A stretch of 64,000 nt of DNA from Verrucomicrobiota bacterium JB024 (GCA_030673825.1 JAUTCS010000119.1:60177-124176); one strand, 5' to 3'; shown: positions 19,061-27,609, counted from the first letter of the stretch. Translations and numbers: made by a program. Notes: generated by a model not told the origin, from the letters alone.

Positions 19061-20392
19061 TTACATATCACCGCCAGCTTCGGCGATGGTAAACATGAGT
19101 TCGGCGGAGGAGACGACCTTGTCGTTGACCTTGCAGGTGCCCTCGGCCACGCCGATGCGGTTACCGCGGTTTTTGGTCAGACGCACCTCGATCACGATCT
19201 GGTCACCGGGGATGACCGCGCGGCGGAACTTCACCTTGTCGCAGCTCATGAAGAACGCGATCTTGTTCTCCGAGCTGATGCGCCGGAGCATGAGGATACC
19301 CGCAGCCTGGGCCATGGCCTCGACCTGGAGCACCCCGGGCATGACGGGCTGGCCGGGGAAGTGCCCGAGGAAGTACGGCTCGTTGTAGGTGACGTTTTTC
19401 ATCGCCACGAGCGCGTCGCCGTCCTCGCTGATCTTGATCACCCGGTCGATCATGACGAACGGGTAGCGGTGCGGCAAAGTGTCGAGGATGCGGCGGATGT
19501 CCAGCTCGGTCTCGTCCGGGAGGACCTGCTGCGGGCCGCGCTCGGCGGTCTTTTTCGCCTTCGGCTTGTCCAGGCTCTTGACGATGGCCTGGCAGAGCTT
19601 GGCGTTGAGGGCGTGGCCGGTGCGCACGGCGATGATGTGCGCCTTGAGGGGCTTACCCAGCAGGCAGATGTCCCCGATCACGTCGAGGATCTTGTGGCGG
19701 GCGAACTCGTCCTTGAAGCGCAGGGGCTCCTTCGAGAGGATCTTGTCGCCCTTGATCACGATGGCCGAGTCGAGGCTGCCGCCCTGGATCTTGCCCAGCT
19801 TGAGTAACTCCTCGATGTCCTCGTAAATGGTAAAAGTGCGGGCCGGGGCGATCTGCGCCACATAGCTCTCCGGATCGATGTCCATGGAGACGTGCTGGGT
19901 GTGGATGCCGCGGTCATCGGCGCTGGTGCAGGTGACCTTGAGCCCGTCGTAGGGCAGTGCGATGAGCGAGCTGGAGCCGTTGGTGACGGAGACCGGCTCG
20001 GTCAGCTCGATGAACTCGCGCTCGGCGTCGAGCTCCACCGGCTCGGCCTGCTGGATGAGGTTGACGAAGTGCTTGGCGGAGCCGTCGAGGATGGGGGGCT
20101 CGCTGGCGTCCATCTCGATCAGCACGTTGTCAATGGCCATGCCGTTGAGCGCGCTCAGGACATGCTCGATCGTGTGAATCTTCGTGTGCCCACTGGAAAT
20201 GGTGGTGCTGCGGATCAGCTCGCTGACGAGGGAGACGTCGGGCTTGATCTCGGGCTTGCCGTAAAGGTCCACGCGCCGGAAGACGATCCCGTGGTTGGCG
20301 GGGGCGGGCTTGAGGGTGAGGTTGACTTCCTCGCCGGTATGCAGGGATTTGCCCTTGATACTGGCGTCTCGGAGGATGCTGCGTTGCTTCAT
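19061..20392 (-). CDS. lpxC/fabZ: Bifunctional LpxC deacetylase / FabZ dehydratase fusion
   Basis: This 443-residue two-domain protein has LpxC at residues 1-275: E76/H77 (TIEHVLSAL), H233 and D237 ([10 protein letters not shown]) as zinc and catalytic residues, and H260. It deacetylates UDP-3-O-acyl-GlcNAc, the committed step of lipid A synthesis. After a lysine-rich linker (about 276-290), FabZ occupies 295-443 with [32 protein letters not shown], catalytic H344 and E358; it dehydrates 3-hydroxyacyl-ACP. The fusion is known in Bacteroidota and Verrucomicrobiota. It couples competing uses of 3-hydroxyacyl-ACP in one polypeptide and precedes lpxA. Confidence 0.95.
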   Translation of the reverse strand: MKQRSILRDASIKGKSLHTGEEVNLTLKPAPANHGIVFRRVDLYGKPEIKPDVSLVSELIRSTTISSGHTKIHTIEHVLSALNGMAIDNVLIEMDASEPPILDGSAKHFVNLIQQAEPVELDAEREFIELTEPVSVTNGSSSLIALPYDGLKVTCTSADDRGIHTQHVSMDIDPESYVAQIAPARTFTIYEDIEELLKLGKIQGGSLDSAIVIKGDKILSKEPLRFKDEFARHKILDVIGDICLLGKPLKAHIIAVRTGHALNAKLCQAIVKSLDKPKAKKTAERGPQQVLPDETELDIRRILDTLPHRYPFVMIDRVIKISEDGDALVAMKNVTYNEPYFLGHFPGQPVMPGVLQVEAMAQAAGILMLRRISSENKIAFFMSCDKVKFRRAVIPGDQIVIEVRLTKNRGNRIGVAEGTCKVNDKVVSSAELMFTIAEAGGDM

Positions 20393-20573
20393 GCGGACCT
20401 GTAAAATGCGTAAAAGGAACAGACCTTAGCCGGTTCGCGGCAATTGTAAAGAACGTGTTGCACCCGCCGGGCCGTGTTTGAAAATCACCGCAGAGCGGAC
20501 GGGAACTGGAAACCGGCGTTGACACCGGCGCGGTTTTTGCCCATTGATCCGCCTTTTCCCATCTAAGAACCCT

Positions 20574-21131
20574 ATGGCATCACCGACCGAAATCCGCAAG
20601 GGCCGCGTGCTCACCTACCAGGATGCGCCGCACCTCGTCCTCGACATGCAGCACCGCACGCAGGGCCGCCAGGCCGGCTTCGTGCAGGTCACCCTGCGCA
20701 ACCTGAACACCGGCTCGTCCACCACCGTCAAGTTCCGCTCGACCGATAGCGTCGACTTCTGCCACACCACGACGGCCAAGCTCGAGTACTCGTACATCGA
20801 CGACATGGGCTACCACTTCCTCGACCCCGAAAGCTTCGAAGACTCCGTCCTGCCCGCCGACATCTGCGACCAGATCGCCAAGTTCCTCATCGAGAACAAG
20901 GTGTACGACGTCCTCCTCGTGGACGACAAGCCCGTCGAGGTCAACCTCCCCGCCGCCGTCGAGATGAAGGTCATCGACGCCCCCGAGGGCATCAAGGGCG
21001 ATACCGCCAGCAACGTGCAGAAGCCCGTCACCATGGAAACCGGTCTGGTCGTGCAGGTCCCGCTCTTCATCAAGCAGGACGAGATCATCCGCGTCAGCAC
21101 CGAAACCGGCGACTACCTCGGAAGGGCATAG
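20574..21131 (+). CDS. efp: Elongation factor P with arginine at the modification site
   Basis: This 185-residue factor helps ribosomes through proline stretches. It has the three beta-barrel domains, beginning MASPTEIRKGRVLTYQDAPH, and ends ETGLVVQVPLFIKQDEIIRV-STETGDYLGRA. The domain I loop is HRTQGRQAGFVQVTLRNL, so the residue that is Lys34 in E. coli is R32 here, with the same downstream spacing as in the Arg32 (EarP-rhamnosylated) type. The ATG at 20574 was chosen over a longer in-frame start. A bidirectional terminator follows. Confidence 0.92.
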   Translation: MASPTEIRKGRVLTYQDAPHLVLDMQHRTQGRQAGFVQVTLRNLNTGSSTTVKFRSTDSVDFCHTTTAKLEYSYIDDMGYHFLDPESFEDSVLPADICDQIAKFLIENKVYDVLLVDDKPVEVNLPAAVEMKVIDAPEGIKGDTASNVQKPVTMETGLVVQVPLFIKQDEIIRVSTETGDYLGRA

Positions 21132-21216
21132 CCCTTCACCCGTGATGCTGGCGCATCACCGCTGGCATTTCCGGGAGAAATGCCAGGACGCAGGGACGGA
21201 TAGCTCCTTTTGAAAC

Positions 21217-21247
21217 AAAAACCCCGCTCAGTACGAGCGGGGTTTTT
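21217..21247. terminator. Bidirectional rho-independent terminator
   Basis: AAAAACCCCGCT and AGCGGGGTTTTT pair around a short loop (tcagtacg region), with an A run on one side and a T run on the other. It lies between efp (+) and the 21364-21621 gene (-) and can serve both. Confidence 0.88.
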
Positions 21248-21363
21248 CTGTGGCCGGAGGGGAAGATCAGGTATCGATGAAGATAACGCTCAGGATGACA
21301 ACGGGTTTTGTCGAACCTCTCCGTCCAGAGAACCACCCCTCGGCTGGCGTGTCGCGAGACAGC

Positions 21364-21621
21364 CTACCGCGCGTCCCGCATATTCCCGACACGGGTCAGC
21401 TTGATTTTGCGGGAGCTGATATTCTGGTTTTTCTCCAGGTAATAGATATCGCCGGTCTGCTGGTCGATGACGTAGGCACTCGTGCAGGTGCTATCCACCC
21501 CGGTTACGGTCCAGCGTATGCCGGTGGACGCGTCGGGGCTGGTCGCCCCCGCCGCAAACAGCAGCGCCCCGAGGCAGAGTATCATTCCGATGAAGGTGTT
21601 CTTTCCGATCGAGAAGGTCAT
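21364..21621 (-). CDS. Small secreted protein, paralog of the 21744-22007 product
   Basis: This 85-residue protein has an N-terminal hydrophobic signal (FIGMILCLGALLFAAGATS). The mature part contains AYVIDQQTGDIYYLEKNQN-ISSRKIKLTRVGN. The neighbouring gene encodes the same pattern (AYILNQETGNMYYMYRKQS...KMKLNLVGNVNDA), so they are tandem paralogs. I do not recognise the family. Each gene has its own terminator, implying separate expression. Confidence 0.7.
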   Translation of the reverse strand: MTFSIGKNTFIGMILCLGALLFAAGATSPDASTGIRWTVTGVDSTCTSAYVIDQQTGDIYYLEKNQNISSRKIKLTRVGNMRDAR

Positions 21622-21676
21622 GATATTTCCTGGGTGATGGGTTGATGGTATTCAGCAGAGGATCGCTGGTTGTATG

Positions 21677-21703
21677 AAAAAACCCCGCCGGGCAGGCGGG
21701 GTT
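21677..21703 (-). terminator. Rho-independent terminator of the 21744-22007 gene
   Basis: AACCCCGCC (21681-21689) pairs with GGCGGGGTT (21695-21703); on the minus strand a T run corresponding to 21677-21682 follows. It lies about 40 bp beyond the stop codon of the small secreted protein gene. Confidence 0.85.
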
Positions 21704-21743
21704 GCAGGAAATGACAATGGGGAACGTTCGCAGAAAGCGCGGC

Positions 21744-22007
21744 CTATTCCGCGTCGTTCACGTTGCCCACCAGATTGAGCTTCATCTTGGTCGAGCTGGT
21801 GCTTTGCTTGCGGTACATGTAGTACATGTTTCCGGTTTCCTGGTTGAGGATGTAGGCATCACCAGCGGAGTTGGGCACACCACAGATCGCCCACTTAGGA
21901 GCGGGGGCAGCCTCCTTGGCGGGAGTGTCGGCGCCCAGGGCAAAAAAAACGGCGCCCAGGCAAATGGACGCCCCGATAACAGCTTTACGATCGATGTTGA
22001 TAGTCAT
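21744..22007 (-). CDS. Small secreted protein, paralog of the 21364-21621 product
   Basis: This 87-residue protein starts MTINIDRKAVIGASICLGAV and has a hydrophobic signal sequence followed by an Ala/Pro-rich stretch. The conserved C-terminal half is AYILNQETGNMYYMYRKQST then KMKLNLVGNVNDAE. Shared residues with the downstream paralog are AY(V/I), TG(D/N)xYY, S(R/T)KxKL and VGNxxDA. Function unknown; probably periplasmic or extracellular. Confidence 0.7.
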   Translation of the reverse strand: MTINIDRKAVIGASICLGAVFFALGADTPAKEAAPAPKWAICGVPNSAGDAYILNQETGNMYYMYRKQSTSSTKMKLNLVGNVNDAE

Positions 22008-22059
22008 GGGACATGGCTAACGGGATTTCGTGATCCGTTCAACTCCAATATCCCCCAAG

Positions 22060-22090
22060 AAAAAAAACCCCGCCGGGTCCGGCGGGGTTT
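22060..22090 (-). terminator. Rho-independent terminator of deoA
   Basis: AAACCCCGCC (22065-22074) pairs with GGCGGGGTTT (22081-22090); on the minus strand it is followed by eight T residues. It lies about 95 bp past the deoA stop codon, after the three-hairpin module at 22119-22183. Confidence 0.85.
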
Positions 22091-22118
22091 CGTGGTAAAT
22101 AAGAGTCTTGTTACATCC

Positions 22119-22183
22119 CGGGGTAGCGGCCTGTCTGGCCGCGTAGGGGCGCAGCCCCTCAGTGCCACCGGGTGCAACCCGGT
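22119..22183 (-). repeat. Three-hairpin intergenic module (part-copy of the structured element)
   Basis: Hairpins GCGGCC-tgtct-GGCCGC (22126-22142), AGGGGC-gca-GCCCCT (22145-22159) and ACCGGGT-gca-ACCCGGT (22167-22183) follow one another; the last touches the deoA stop codon. The same three-hairpin order occurs at 4304-4360 and inverted at 63742-63801, with different but complementary stem bases. Confidence 0.7.
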
Positions 22184-23526
22184 TAGGCGACGCGCTCGAC
22201 GACCAGCTCCGGCGGATTCGGGCGCTTGGGGGCGAGGCGGTAGGCGCTGCGCAGGTATTCCAACGCGCTCTCCAGCTTCGACTCGTCGTTGTAGTGGATC
22301 ATCATGAGCGGCTCGCCCTGCTTGACCTGGGTACCGACCTTCTTGATCTCGGAGACGCCGACGGCCGGGTCCATCTTGCCGCCCTTCTTGCTGCTGGCAG
22401 CGAGGATCTGCACGCCACGGGCGATCATGCCCGCGTTGATGGTGTGCACATAGCCACGCTTGGGAGCGGGGAGCTTGCGGATGTACTTGGCGGTCGGGAA
22501 CTTGTCCGGATCGTCGATCACGGAAGTGTCACCGCCCTGAGCCGCGACCATCTCCTTGAACTTCTCCAGCGCGGAGCCGTCCTTGAGGTGCTTCTGCACG
22601 GTCTGCTTGGCCGAAAGGGTCGAACCGGCCACACCGGCCAGGCGAACGATCTCCATGCCCAGCTTGAGGACGAGTTCCTTCAGGTCTTCGGGGCCTTCGC
22701 CCTTGAGCAATTCAATGGCCTCGCGGACTTCCAGCGCGGTACCGACGGTGTCGCCGAGGGGCTGGTTCATATCCGTGACGAGCGCAACACAGCGGCGCTT
22801 CATGCTGCGGCCCACGCGGGTAATGCTGCGGGCGAGCTGCTTGGCCTGCTCCAGGTCCTTGACGAAGGAGCCGTTGCCCCACTTCACGTCCACGACGAGC
22901 CCTTCGGCGCCCTCGGCCAGCTTCTTGCTGAGGATGCTGGCGGTGATGAGCGGCAGGCTCTGAATGGTGGCTGTGTTCTGGCGCAGCTCATAGAGGATGC
23001 CGTCCACCGGGGAGATTTCCGGGTGCTGCTGAATGATGGCGCAGTTGACGTTGTTGAGCAGCTTGACGAACTCCTTCAGTTCGACATCGGCCTTGAACTT
23101 CGGGATCGAGGAAAGCTTGTCCAGCGTGCTGATGACAAAGTTCTCGTCCACGCCGTTCATGGCGGGCATGACCACGCCGCAGGCCGCGGCCAGCGGGGTC
23201 AGCACGAGGGAAGTCTTGTCGCCGACGCCGCCGGTGGAGTACTTGGCGATCTTTGGCTTGGTGATTTTGGACAGGTCGATGACCTCGCCGGAGAGCATCA
23301 TCTCCTCGGCGAAGATGGCCGTCTCTTGGGCGGACATGTTCTGGAAGTAGATGGCCATGGCCAGCGCGGCCATTTGGAATTCGGGCATCTCCTTGTCCAG
23401 AATTGAATCGACAATGAAGCGGATTTCATCCTCGTTGAACTCTCCCCCATCCCGTTTTTTCTCGATCAGATAAGAAAAAGAGGGCTTGATGAACTTCCGC
23501 GACGCAAGTAAGGTTTTCTCTGCCAT
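22183..23526 (-). CDS. deoA: Divergent thymidine/pyrimidine-nucleoside phosphorylase
   Basis: This 447-residue protein is collinear with DeoA, which phosphorolyses thymidine to thymine and deoxyribose 1-phosphate. EIRFIVDSILDKEMPEFQMAA, STGGVGDKTSLVLTPLAAACG, LPLITASILSKKLAEG and LVTDMNQPLG are all conserved, including the thymine-binding Arg/Ser/Lys set. However, the universal SGRGLGHTGGT loop is replaced residue for residue by NGVDENFVIST (124-134), KHSTGG is KYSTGG (Y96), and DVKVGSG is DVKWGNG. These are phosphate-side positions, so activity or specificity may differ. The symbol is given by family membership only. Confidence 0.8.
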   Translation of the reverse strand: MAEKTLLASRKFIKPSFSYLIEKKRDGGEFNEDEIRFIVDSILDKEMPEFQMAALAMAIYFQNMSAQETAIFAEEMMLSGEVIDLSKITKPKIAKYSTGGVGDKTSLVLTPLAAACGVVMPAMNGVDENFVISTLDKLSSIPKFKADVELKEFVKLLNNVNCAIIQQHPEISPVDGILYELRQNTATIQSLPLITASILSKKLAEGAEGLVVDVKWGNGSFVKDLEQAKQLARSITRVGRSMKRRCVALVTDMNQPLGDTVGTALEVREAIELLKGEGPEDLKELVLKLGMEIVRLAGVAGSTLSAKQTVQKHLKDGSALEKFKEMVAAQGGDTSVIDDPDKFPTAKYIRKLPAPKRGYVHTINAGMIARGVQILAASSKKGGKMDPAVGVSEIKKVGTQVKQGEPLMMIHYNDESKLESALEYLRSAYRLAPKRPNPPELVVERVA

Positions 23527-23703
23527 GAACTTAGGTATTGGTCAGCGTGTACGTTGACTGTATGATAAACCGCTTAGACTAGACAGAAAAGGTGTCTTTT
23601 GTCGAGTTTTTTCTTGAGGAACCAACGTTTTAGCAGGTTCCAAGGCCCCCGGAACGATTCCTCGCTTGACCCCGCGCCCGCGCCTGCCTTCTTCCCTAAA
23701 GGA

Positions 23704-25479
23704 ATGGAAATTGCCTTTGACACGGCCCGCGAGCTGGCCCGCCTCGTTTCCGAGGCCGCGACCGCCTGCCCCGACTTTGACGACAGCTTCGAGCCCAGCG
23801 TGCGCGCGGCCGAGCCCCGCTTCGGCGACTACCAGGCCAACGGCGTCCTGCCCTACGCCAAGCGCCTGAAAAAGAACCCCCGCGCCCTCGCCCAGCAGCT
23901 CGCTGACGAGTTGGCCAAGGCCCCGCTCTTCGCCGAGGGCATGGCCACGCTCGAAATCGCCGGTCCCGGCTTCCTCAACATCGCCCTCTCGCCCGCGTAC
24001 AAGTTCGCGTGGATCAAGAAGTTCCGCGACGAGTCGAACTTCTCCGAAGGGGCCGGAAACCTCCTGGCGGGCAAGACCGTGGTGGTGGACTACCCCTCCC
24101 CCAACACCGCCAAGCAGATGCACATCGGCCACCTGCGCCCGATGGTCATCGGCGAAGCCGTGGCCCGCCTGATCGAGTTTTGCGGCGCGAAGACCATCCG
24201 CGACAACCACATTGGCGACTGGGGCACGAACTTCGGCACCCTGATCATGGCCATCAAGCGCGAGGGCTACGACCTCGACGCCGCCGGGGACGACGCCCTC
24301 GCCCAGATCGAGCGTCTCTATAAAGAAGGCACCTCGCTGGAAAAGGCCGACGAGACCGGCGCGGTCCGCAACCAGTCCCGCGCCGAGCTGGTCAAGCTCC
24401 AAGACGGCGACCCCGAAAACACCGCCCTGTGGGAAAAAATCGTCGCCACCAGCAATAAGGCCTTCGAGCGCATTTACGCCATGCTCGGCGTTCACCCCGA
24501 CGTGACCCTGGGCGAGAGCTTTTACCGCGACAAGGTCCAGCGCATCTACGACGAGCTTTCCGAGACCGGCCTGGCCGAGGAGAGCGACGGCGCGCTTGTG
24601 GTCTTCCACCCCGAACACCCGCGCTTCAACGAGCAGCCCTTCATCGTCCGCAAAAGCGACGGGGCCAGCAACTACGCCGGGACCGACCTGGCCACGCTGA
24701 TCTACCGCCGCGAACACTTCGGCGCGGACGAGGTCGTGTACCTGACCGACGGACGCCAGCGTGACCACTTCGAACAGCTCTTCCTGACCGCGGGCAAGTG
24801 GTTCGAGAAAAAGGGCTACGTGCTGCCCAAGCTCGACCACGTCTGGTGGGGCACCATCCTCGGCGAAGACGGCAAGGCCATCAAAACCCGTTCCGGCGAG
24901 CCCATTTACCTGGAGGCCCTGCTCAACGAGGCCATCGAACGCGCCCGCGCCATCGTGGACGAAAAGAGCCCCGACCTCTCCGACGAGGAAAAGCAGCAGA
25001 TCGCCCGCGCCGTCGGCCTGGGCGCGGTCCGCTACGCCGACCTTTCGCAGAACCGCACGCAGGACTACGTCTTTTCGTGGGACAAGCTCCTGGCCTTCGA
25101 GGGCAACTCCGCCCCGTACCTGCTCATGGCCGTGGCCCGCGTGCACTCGCTCTTCCGCAAGGCCGGGGCCGTCCCCGGCGACCCCGCGACCGAGGTTGAA
25201 GCCTCCTGCCTGGAAACCGAAGAGGAGCTCGCCCTCGCCCGCAAGCTCATGCTCTTCCCCGAGGCCGTGGCGCTGGCCGTCTCCGACCTGCGCCCGCACC
25301 ACCTGTGCACCTACCTGTACGAGCTGGCCGGGGACTTCAGCACCTTCTTCAACGCCAATCGCGTCGTTGTCGATGAGGCCGATATCCGCGCCCGCCGCCT
25401 CATGCTCTGCGCCCGCACGGTGAGCACCCTGGAGGCCGGTCTGCGCCTGCTCGGCCTCACCCCGCTGCAGCGCATGTAG
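23704..25479 (+). CDS. argS: Arginyl-tRNA synthetase
   Basis: This 591-residue class I synthetase charges tRNA-Arg. The N-terminal Add-1 domain is followed by the signature YPSPNTAKQMHIGHLR (HIGH at 140-143), then FGTLIMAIKREGY, an ATDLATLIYR-type motif (YAGTDLATLIYRREHF), the KMSKS-equivalent KAIKTRSGEPIYL, and an all-alpha DALR domain ending LRLLGLTPLQRM. The ATG at 23704 was preferred over the longer frame from 23599 because the added residues are not ArgRS-like. A 52-bp degenerate copy of its 3' end recurs at 26813-26864. Confidence 0.95.
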   Translation: MEIAFDTARELARLVSEAATACPDFDDSFEPSVRAAEPRFGDYQANGVLPYAKRLKKNPRALAQQLADELAKAPLFAEGMATLEIAGPGFLNIALSPAYKFAWIKKFRDESNFSEGAGNLLAGKTVVVDYPSPNTAKQMHIGHLRPMVIGEAVARLIEFCGAKTIRDNHIGDWGTNFGTLIMAIKREGYDLDAAGDDALAQIERLYKEGTSLEKADETGAVRNQSRAELVKLQDGDPENTALWEKIVATSNKAFERIYAMLGVHPDVTLGESFYRDKVQRIYDELSETGLAEESDGALVVFHPEHPRFNEQPFIVRKSDGASNYAGTDLATLIYRREHFGADEVVYLTDGRQRDHFEQLFLTAGKWFEKKGYVLPKLDHVWWGTILGEDGKAIKTRSGEPIYLEALLNEAIERARAIVDEKSPDLSDEEKQQIARAVGLGAVRYADLSQNRTQDYVFSWDKLLAFEGNSAPYLLMAVARVHSLFRKAGAVPGDPATEVEASCLETEEELALARKLMLFPEAVALAVSDLRPHHLCTYLYELAGDFSTFFNANRVVVDEADIRARRLMLCARTVSTLEAGLRLLGLTPLQRM

Positions 25480-25520
25480 GGGGCCTGACGGCCACAGCCG
25501 CGCGCCCATCGATTCCTCCA

Positions 25521-25550
25521 CAAGCCCCGCCCTGCCCAGCGGGGCTTGTT
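25521..25550 (+). terminator. Rho-independent terminator of argS
   Basis: CAAGCCCCGC (25521-25530) pairs perfectly with GCGGGGCTTG (25539-25548), followed by TT. It lies about 40 bp after the argS stop. Between it and 25794 I see no other feature. Confidence 0.7.
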
Positions 25551-25794
25551 CGTGCAAGGCCCCCTTGGATGATTGTCCCGCCGGGGATGGAATCTGCCCA
25601 GCCGGTTGATTCGTGCCCGTTTTCGGTTACGTTACTTAGTAATCCATATCGCGTATCCCCGACACGCAAGAAAGGCTCCTCGCCTTCAGCGTTTATCGGA
25701 AGTCCGGCGGTGCAGTTGGGGTGTACACCGCCCGTCCGCAAGCGGGATGCGCCACGAGCCCGCAACCACGGCACCCTCCAAGGAAAGGTCCATC

Positions 25795-25971
25795 ATGTTA
25801 GCCTACTTATTTGCGATCCTGGGAATCCTCGTCGTCGCCGCCATCATCGTCGCGGTCAAGGCCGCCGGGCCCGGCAGCTCCACGCAGGAGCGGCCCCGGT
25901 ACGACGAACGCCACGGCACCACCTACCAGAAACCTCAGGCCGAGGAGCCCGCCACGCCCACAAAAACGTAA
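25795..25971 (+). CDS. Small single-pass membrane protein
   Basis: This 58-residue peptide starts at an ATG preceded by AAGGAAAGG with suitable spacing. It has one hydrophobic segment (MLAYLFAILGILVVAAIIVA) and a short polar, proline-rich cytoplasmic or periplasmic tail (QERPRYDERHGTTYQKPQAE). A longer open frame from 25573 exists but lacks support. No family recognised. It lies between argS and the tandem membrane paralogs in the same direction. Confidence 0.55.
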   Translation: MLAYLFAILGILVVAAIIVAVKAAGPGSSTQERPRYDERHGTTYQKPQAEEPATPTKT

Positions 25972-26030
25972 CGCACGCACAGCGTATTACACTTTACCCT
26001 CGACATCGGGAGGCTTAGCATCGCCTCCCG

Positions 26031-26720
26031 ATGCCATCCTTTACCCTGAAAGACCCGGCGAGCGCACAAGGTGCAGCCCCCGGGAAGGAACAGCCCGAGC
26101 CCGAAGACCCCTTCGCCCGCCACGCCCGCCTGCTGTGCGAAGGCAAGCTGATGAAGGAGCTCAAACGGAGCAAGCATTCCGAGCCGGACCGCTACAACTT
26201 CTTCGCCCGTATAGCGACGGAAGTAGCCCGAATCGAACACGAGATAAACGCACACGAACCGTCTTATACAGCTAAATGGCGAACACGGTATCGGAGCCCC
26301 AGCAACGGTATCGCCACCTTGGTCGGCTTATTCTCTCCGTTGGGACTTCTTCTGGCCGCGAACAAAAACGAAAAAATCGAGTTTGAAACCCCGCACCGAC
26401 TCGGTCACGCGGTCGGGCGTCACTATTGGTTTCGTCGATTATGGACCCAGCTCGCTGCTTTTGCGACAGGCGTGGTGACTATTTTTGCCGGGATGGCTTT
26501 TCTCTTCACCTGGCTCTACGTGGCCACGGATGATTACCAGCAGGACATCAGCGCATGGGAAGTCGCAGGGCTTGGCGTGCTAACCGTGCTGGCGGGCTAT
26601 GGCTTTTATAAGATCCAGCAAATCGCCATCCCCAAGCCTCTGCGCATGTACGCGGGCGGCACCTTTGAGCTGGTCAGCCTCAAGCGCGAAAAGACATCGA
26701 CAGTTCCACCGCTCCTGTAA
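26031..26720 (+). CDS. Membrane protein of unknown function, paralog 1
   Basis: This 229-residue protein has a soluble N-terminal part containing DPFARHARLLCEGKLMKELK, and two hydrophobic segments near residues 145-165 (FATGVVTIFAGMAFLFTWLY) and 178-195. It ends with a conserved PKPLRMYAGGTFELVSLKR motif. The second copy (26917-27588) shares these blocks, almost identical at DNA level in the DPFARHARLL region. The short hydrophobic stretch at about 95-110 may be a third segment. No family recognised. Confidence 0.65.
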   Translation: MPSFTLKDPASAQGAAPGKEQPEPEDPFARHARLLCEGKLMKELKRSKHSEPDRYNFFARIATEVARIEHEINAHEPSYTAKWRTRYRSPSNGIATLVGLFSPLGLLLAANKNEKIEFETPHRLGHAVGRHYWFRRLWTQLAAFATGVVTIFAGMAFLFTWLYVATDDYQQDISAWEVAGLGVLTVLAGYGFYKIQQIAIPKPLRMYAGGTFELVSLKREKTSTVPPLL

Positions 26721-26812
26721 CCTTCCCCTCAAACCGCGCAACCACCCCACTCACCTCGGTACAGTGCCCTTAAACTAGAGTCGCAGCGAACGCCGCCAGA
26801 TACCACCTCGCA

Positions 26813-26864
26813 CTGGAGGCCGGTCTGCGCCTGCTCGGCCTCACCCCCGCTGGAGCGCATGTAA
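26813..26864 (+). pseudogene. Duplicated remnant of the argS 3' end
   Basis: About 52 bp match the last codons of argS (25430-25479), including CTGGAGGCCGGTCTGCGCCT, with one inserted C and two changed bases near the end. The copy stands just before the second membrane paralog, as the genuine argS end stands before the first, and marks the left edge of a tandem duplication. Confidence 0.7.
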
Positions 26865-26916
26865 TCGGGATACATTTTACTTTACCGCTTTTTTTGGGCG
26901 GCGTAGCGTGGGCGCT

Positions 26917-27588
26917 ATGCCATCCTTTGTCCTGCGTGATCCCGCCACTCCTCCCCCTACAGAGGCGGAGGAAGACCCCTTCGCCCGCCACGCCCGTCTG
27001 CTGTGCGAAGGCAAGCTGATGAAGGAACTAAAAAAGGCCAAAATCCCTGAGCCGGACCGGTACCAGATGTTTGCATGTATCGTGGGTGAAGTCACGGACA
27101 TCGAAAACGAGCTGAACACCGACAAACCTTTGTACATCGCCAAGTGGAAAAAGTCTTATAATACGAAACACCCGGTCTGGCAGGTCATCAGCCTCCTCAT
27201 CCCCATGCCCGTCGGCGCAATCATCGGTGCGCTTTCTCCGGGTGGAACGGTGACCTACGAATACGTCAGTAGCCATCGACTGCCCGCCCATGCGGGTGAG
27301 CGCTTCTGGCTGCGCCGCGCGTTAACCCTGCTTGGCGGTGTCGTAACCGGTGCGATAGCCGGCTTGGCCGGAGCGATGTGGATGATTTTTCTCATCGTCG
27401 CGGTCGTTGACGGCATGCTGCCGGGCATCAACGGCTGGATCATTTCCGCGCTCGGGCTTGTCGCGATTGGCGCCGGATACGCTTTCCACAAAATCCAACG
27501 CCTGTCCGTCCCCAGATTTCTGCACATGTACGCAGGCCGAACCTTTCAGTTGGTCAGCCTCAAGCGCGTGAAGACGCCGAGACCGTAG
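26917..27588 (+). CDS. Membrane protein of unknown function, paralog 2
   Basis: This 223-residue protein is homologous along its length to paralog 1: MPSFVLRDPA start, DPFARHARLLCEGKLMKELK, two to three hydrophobic segments (LISLLIPMPVGAIIGAL-type region near 95, LLGGVVTGAIAGLAGAMWMI, LGLVAIGAGYAF), and the ending VPRFLHMYAGRTFQLVSLKR. The ATG at 26917 corresponds to the start of paralog 1; an in-frame GTG at 26908 is alternative. The middle region has diverged much more than the two ends. Confidence 0.65.
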   Translation: MPSFVLRDPATPPPTEAEEDPFARHARLLCEGKLMKELKKAKIPEPDRYQMFACIVGEVTDIENELNTDKPLYIAKWKKSYNTKHPVWQVISLLIPMPVGAIIGALSPGGTVTYEYVSSHRLPAHAGERFWLRRALTLLGGVVTGAIAGLAGAMWMIFLIVAVVDGMLPGINGWIISALGLVAIGAGYAFHKIQRLSVPRFLHMYAGRTFQLVSLKRVKTPRP

Positions 27589-27609
27589 CCACAAGGCCAG
27601 CACGCCGCC

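Noticed and set aside
21702..22307. Plus-strand open frame across the small secreted protein gene and deoA 3' region
   Set aside because: It crosses two terminators and the three-hairpin module and lies opposite a better-supported gene with a signal peptide.
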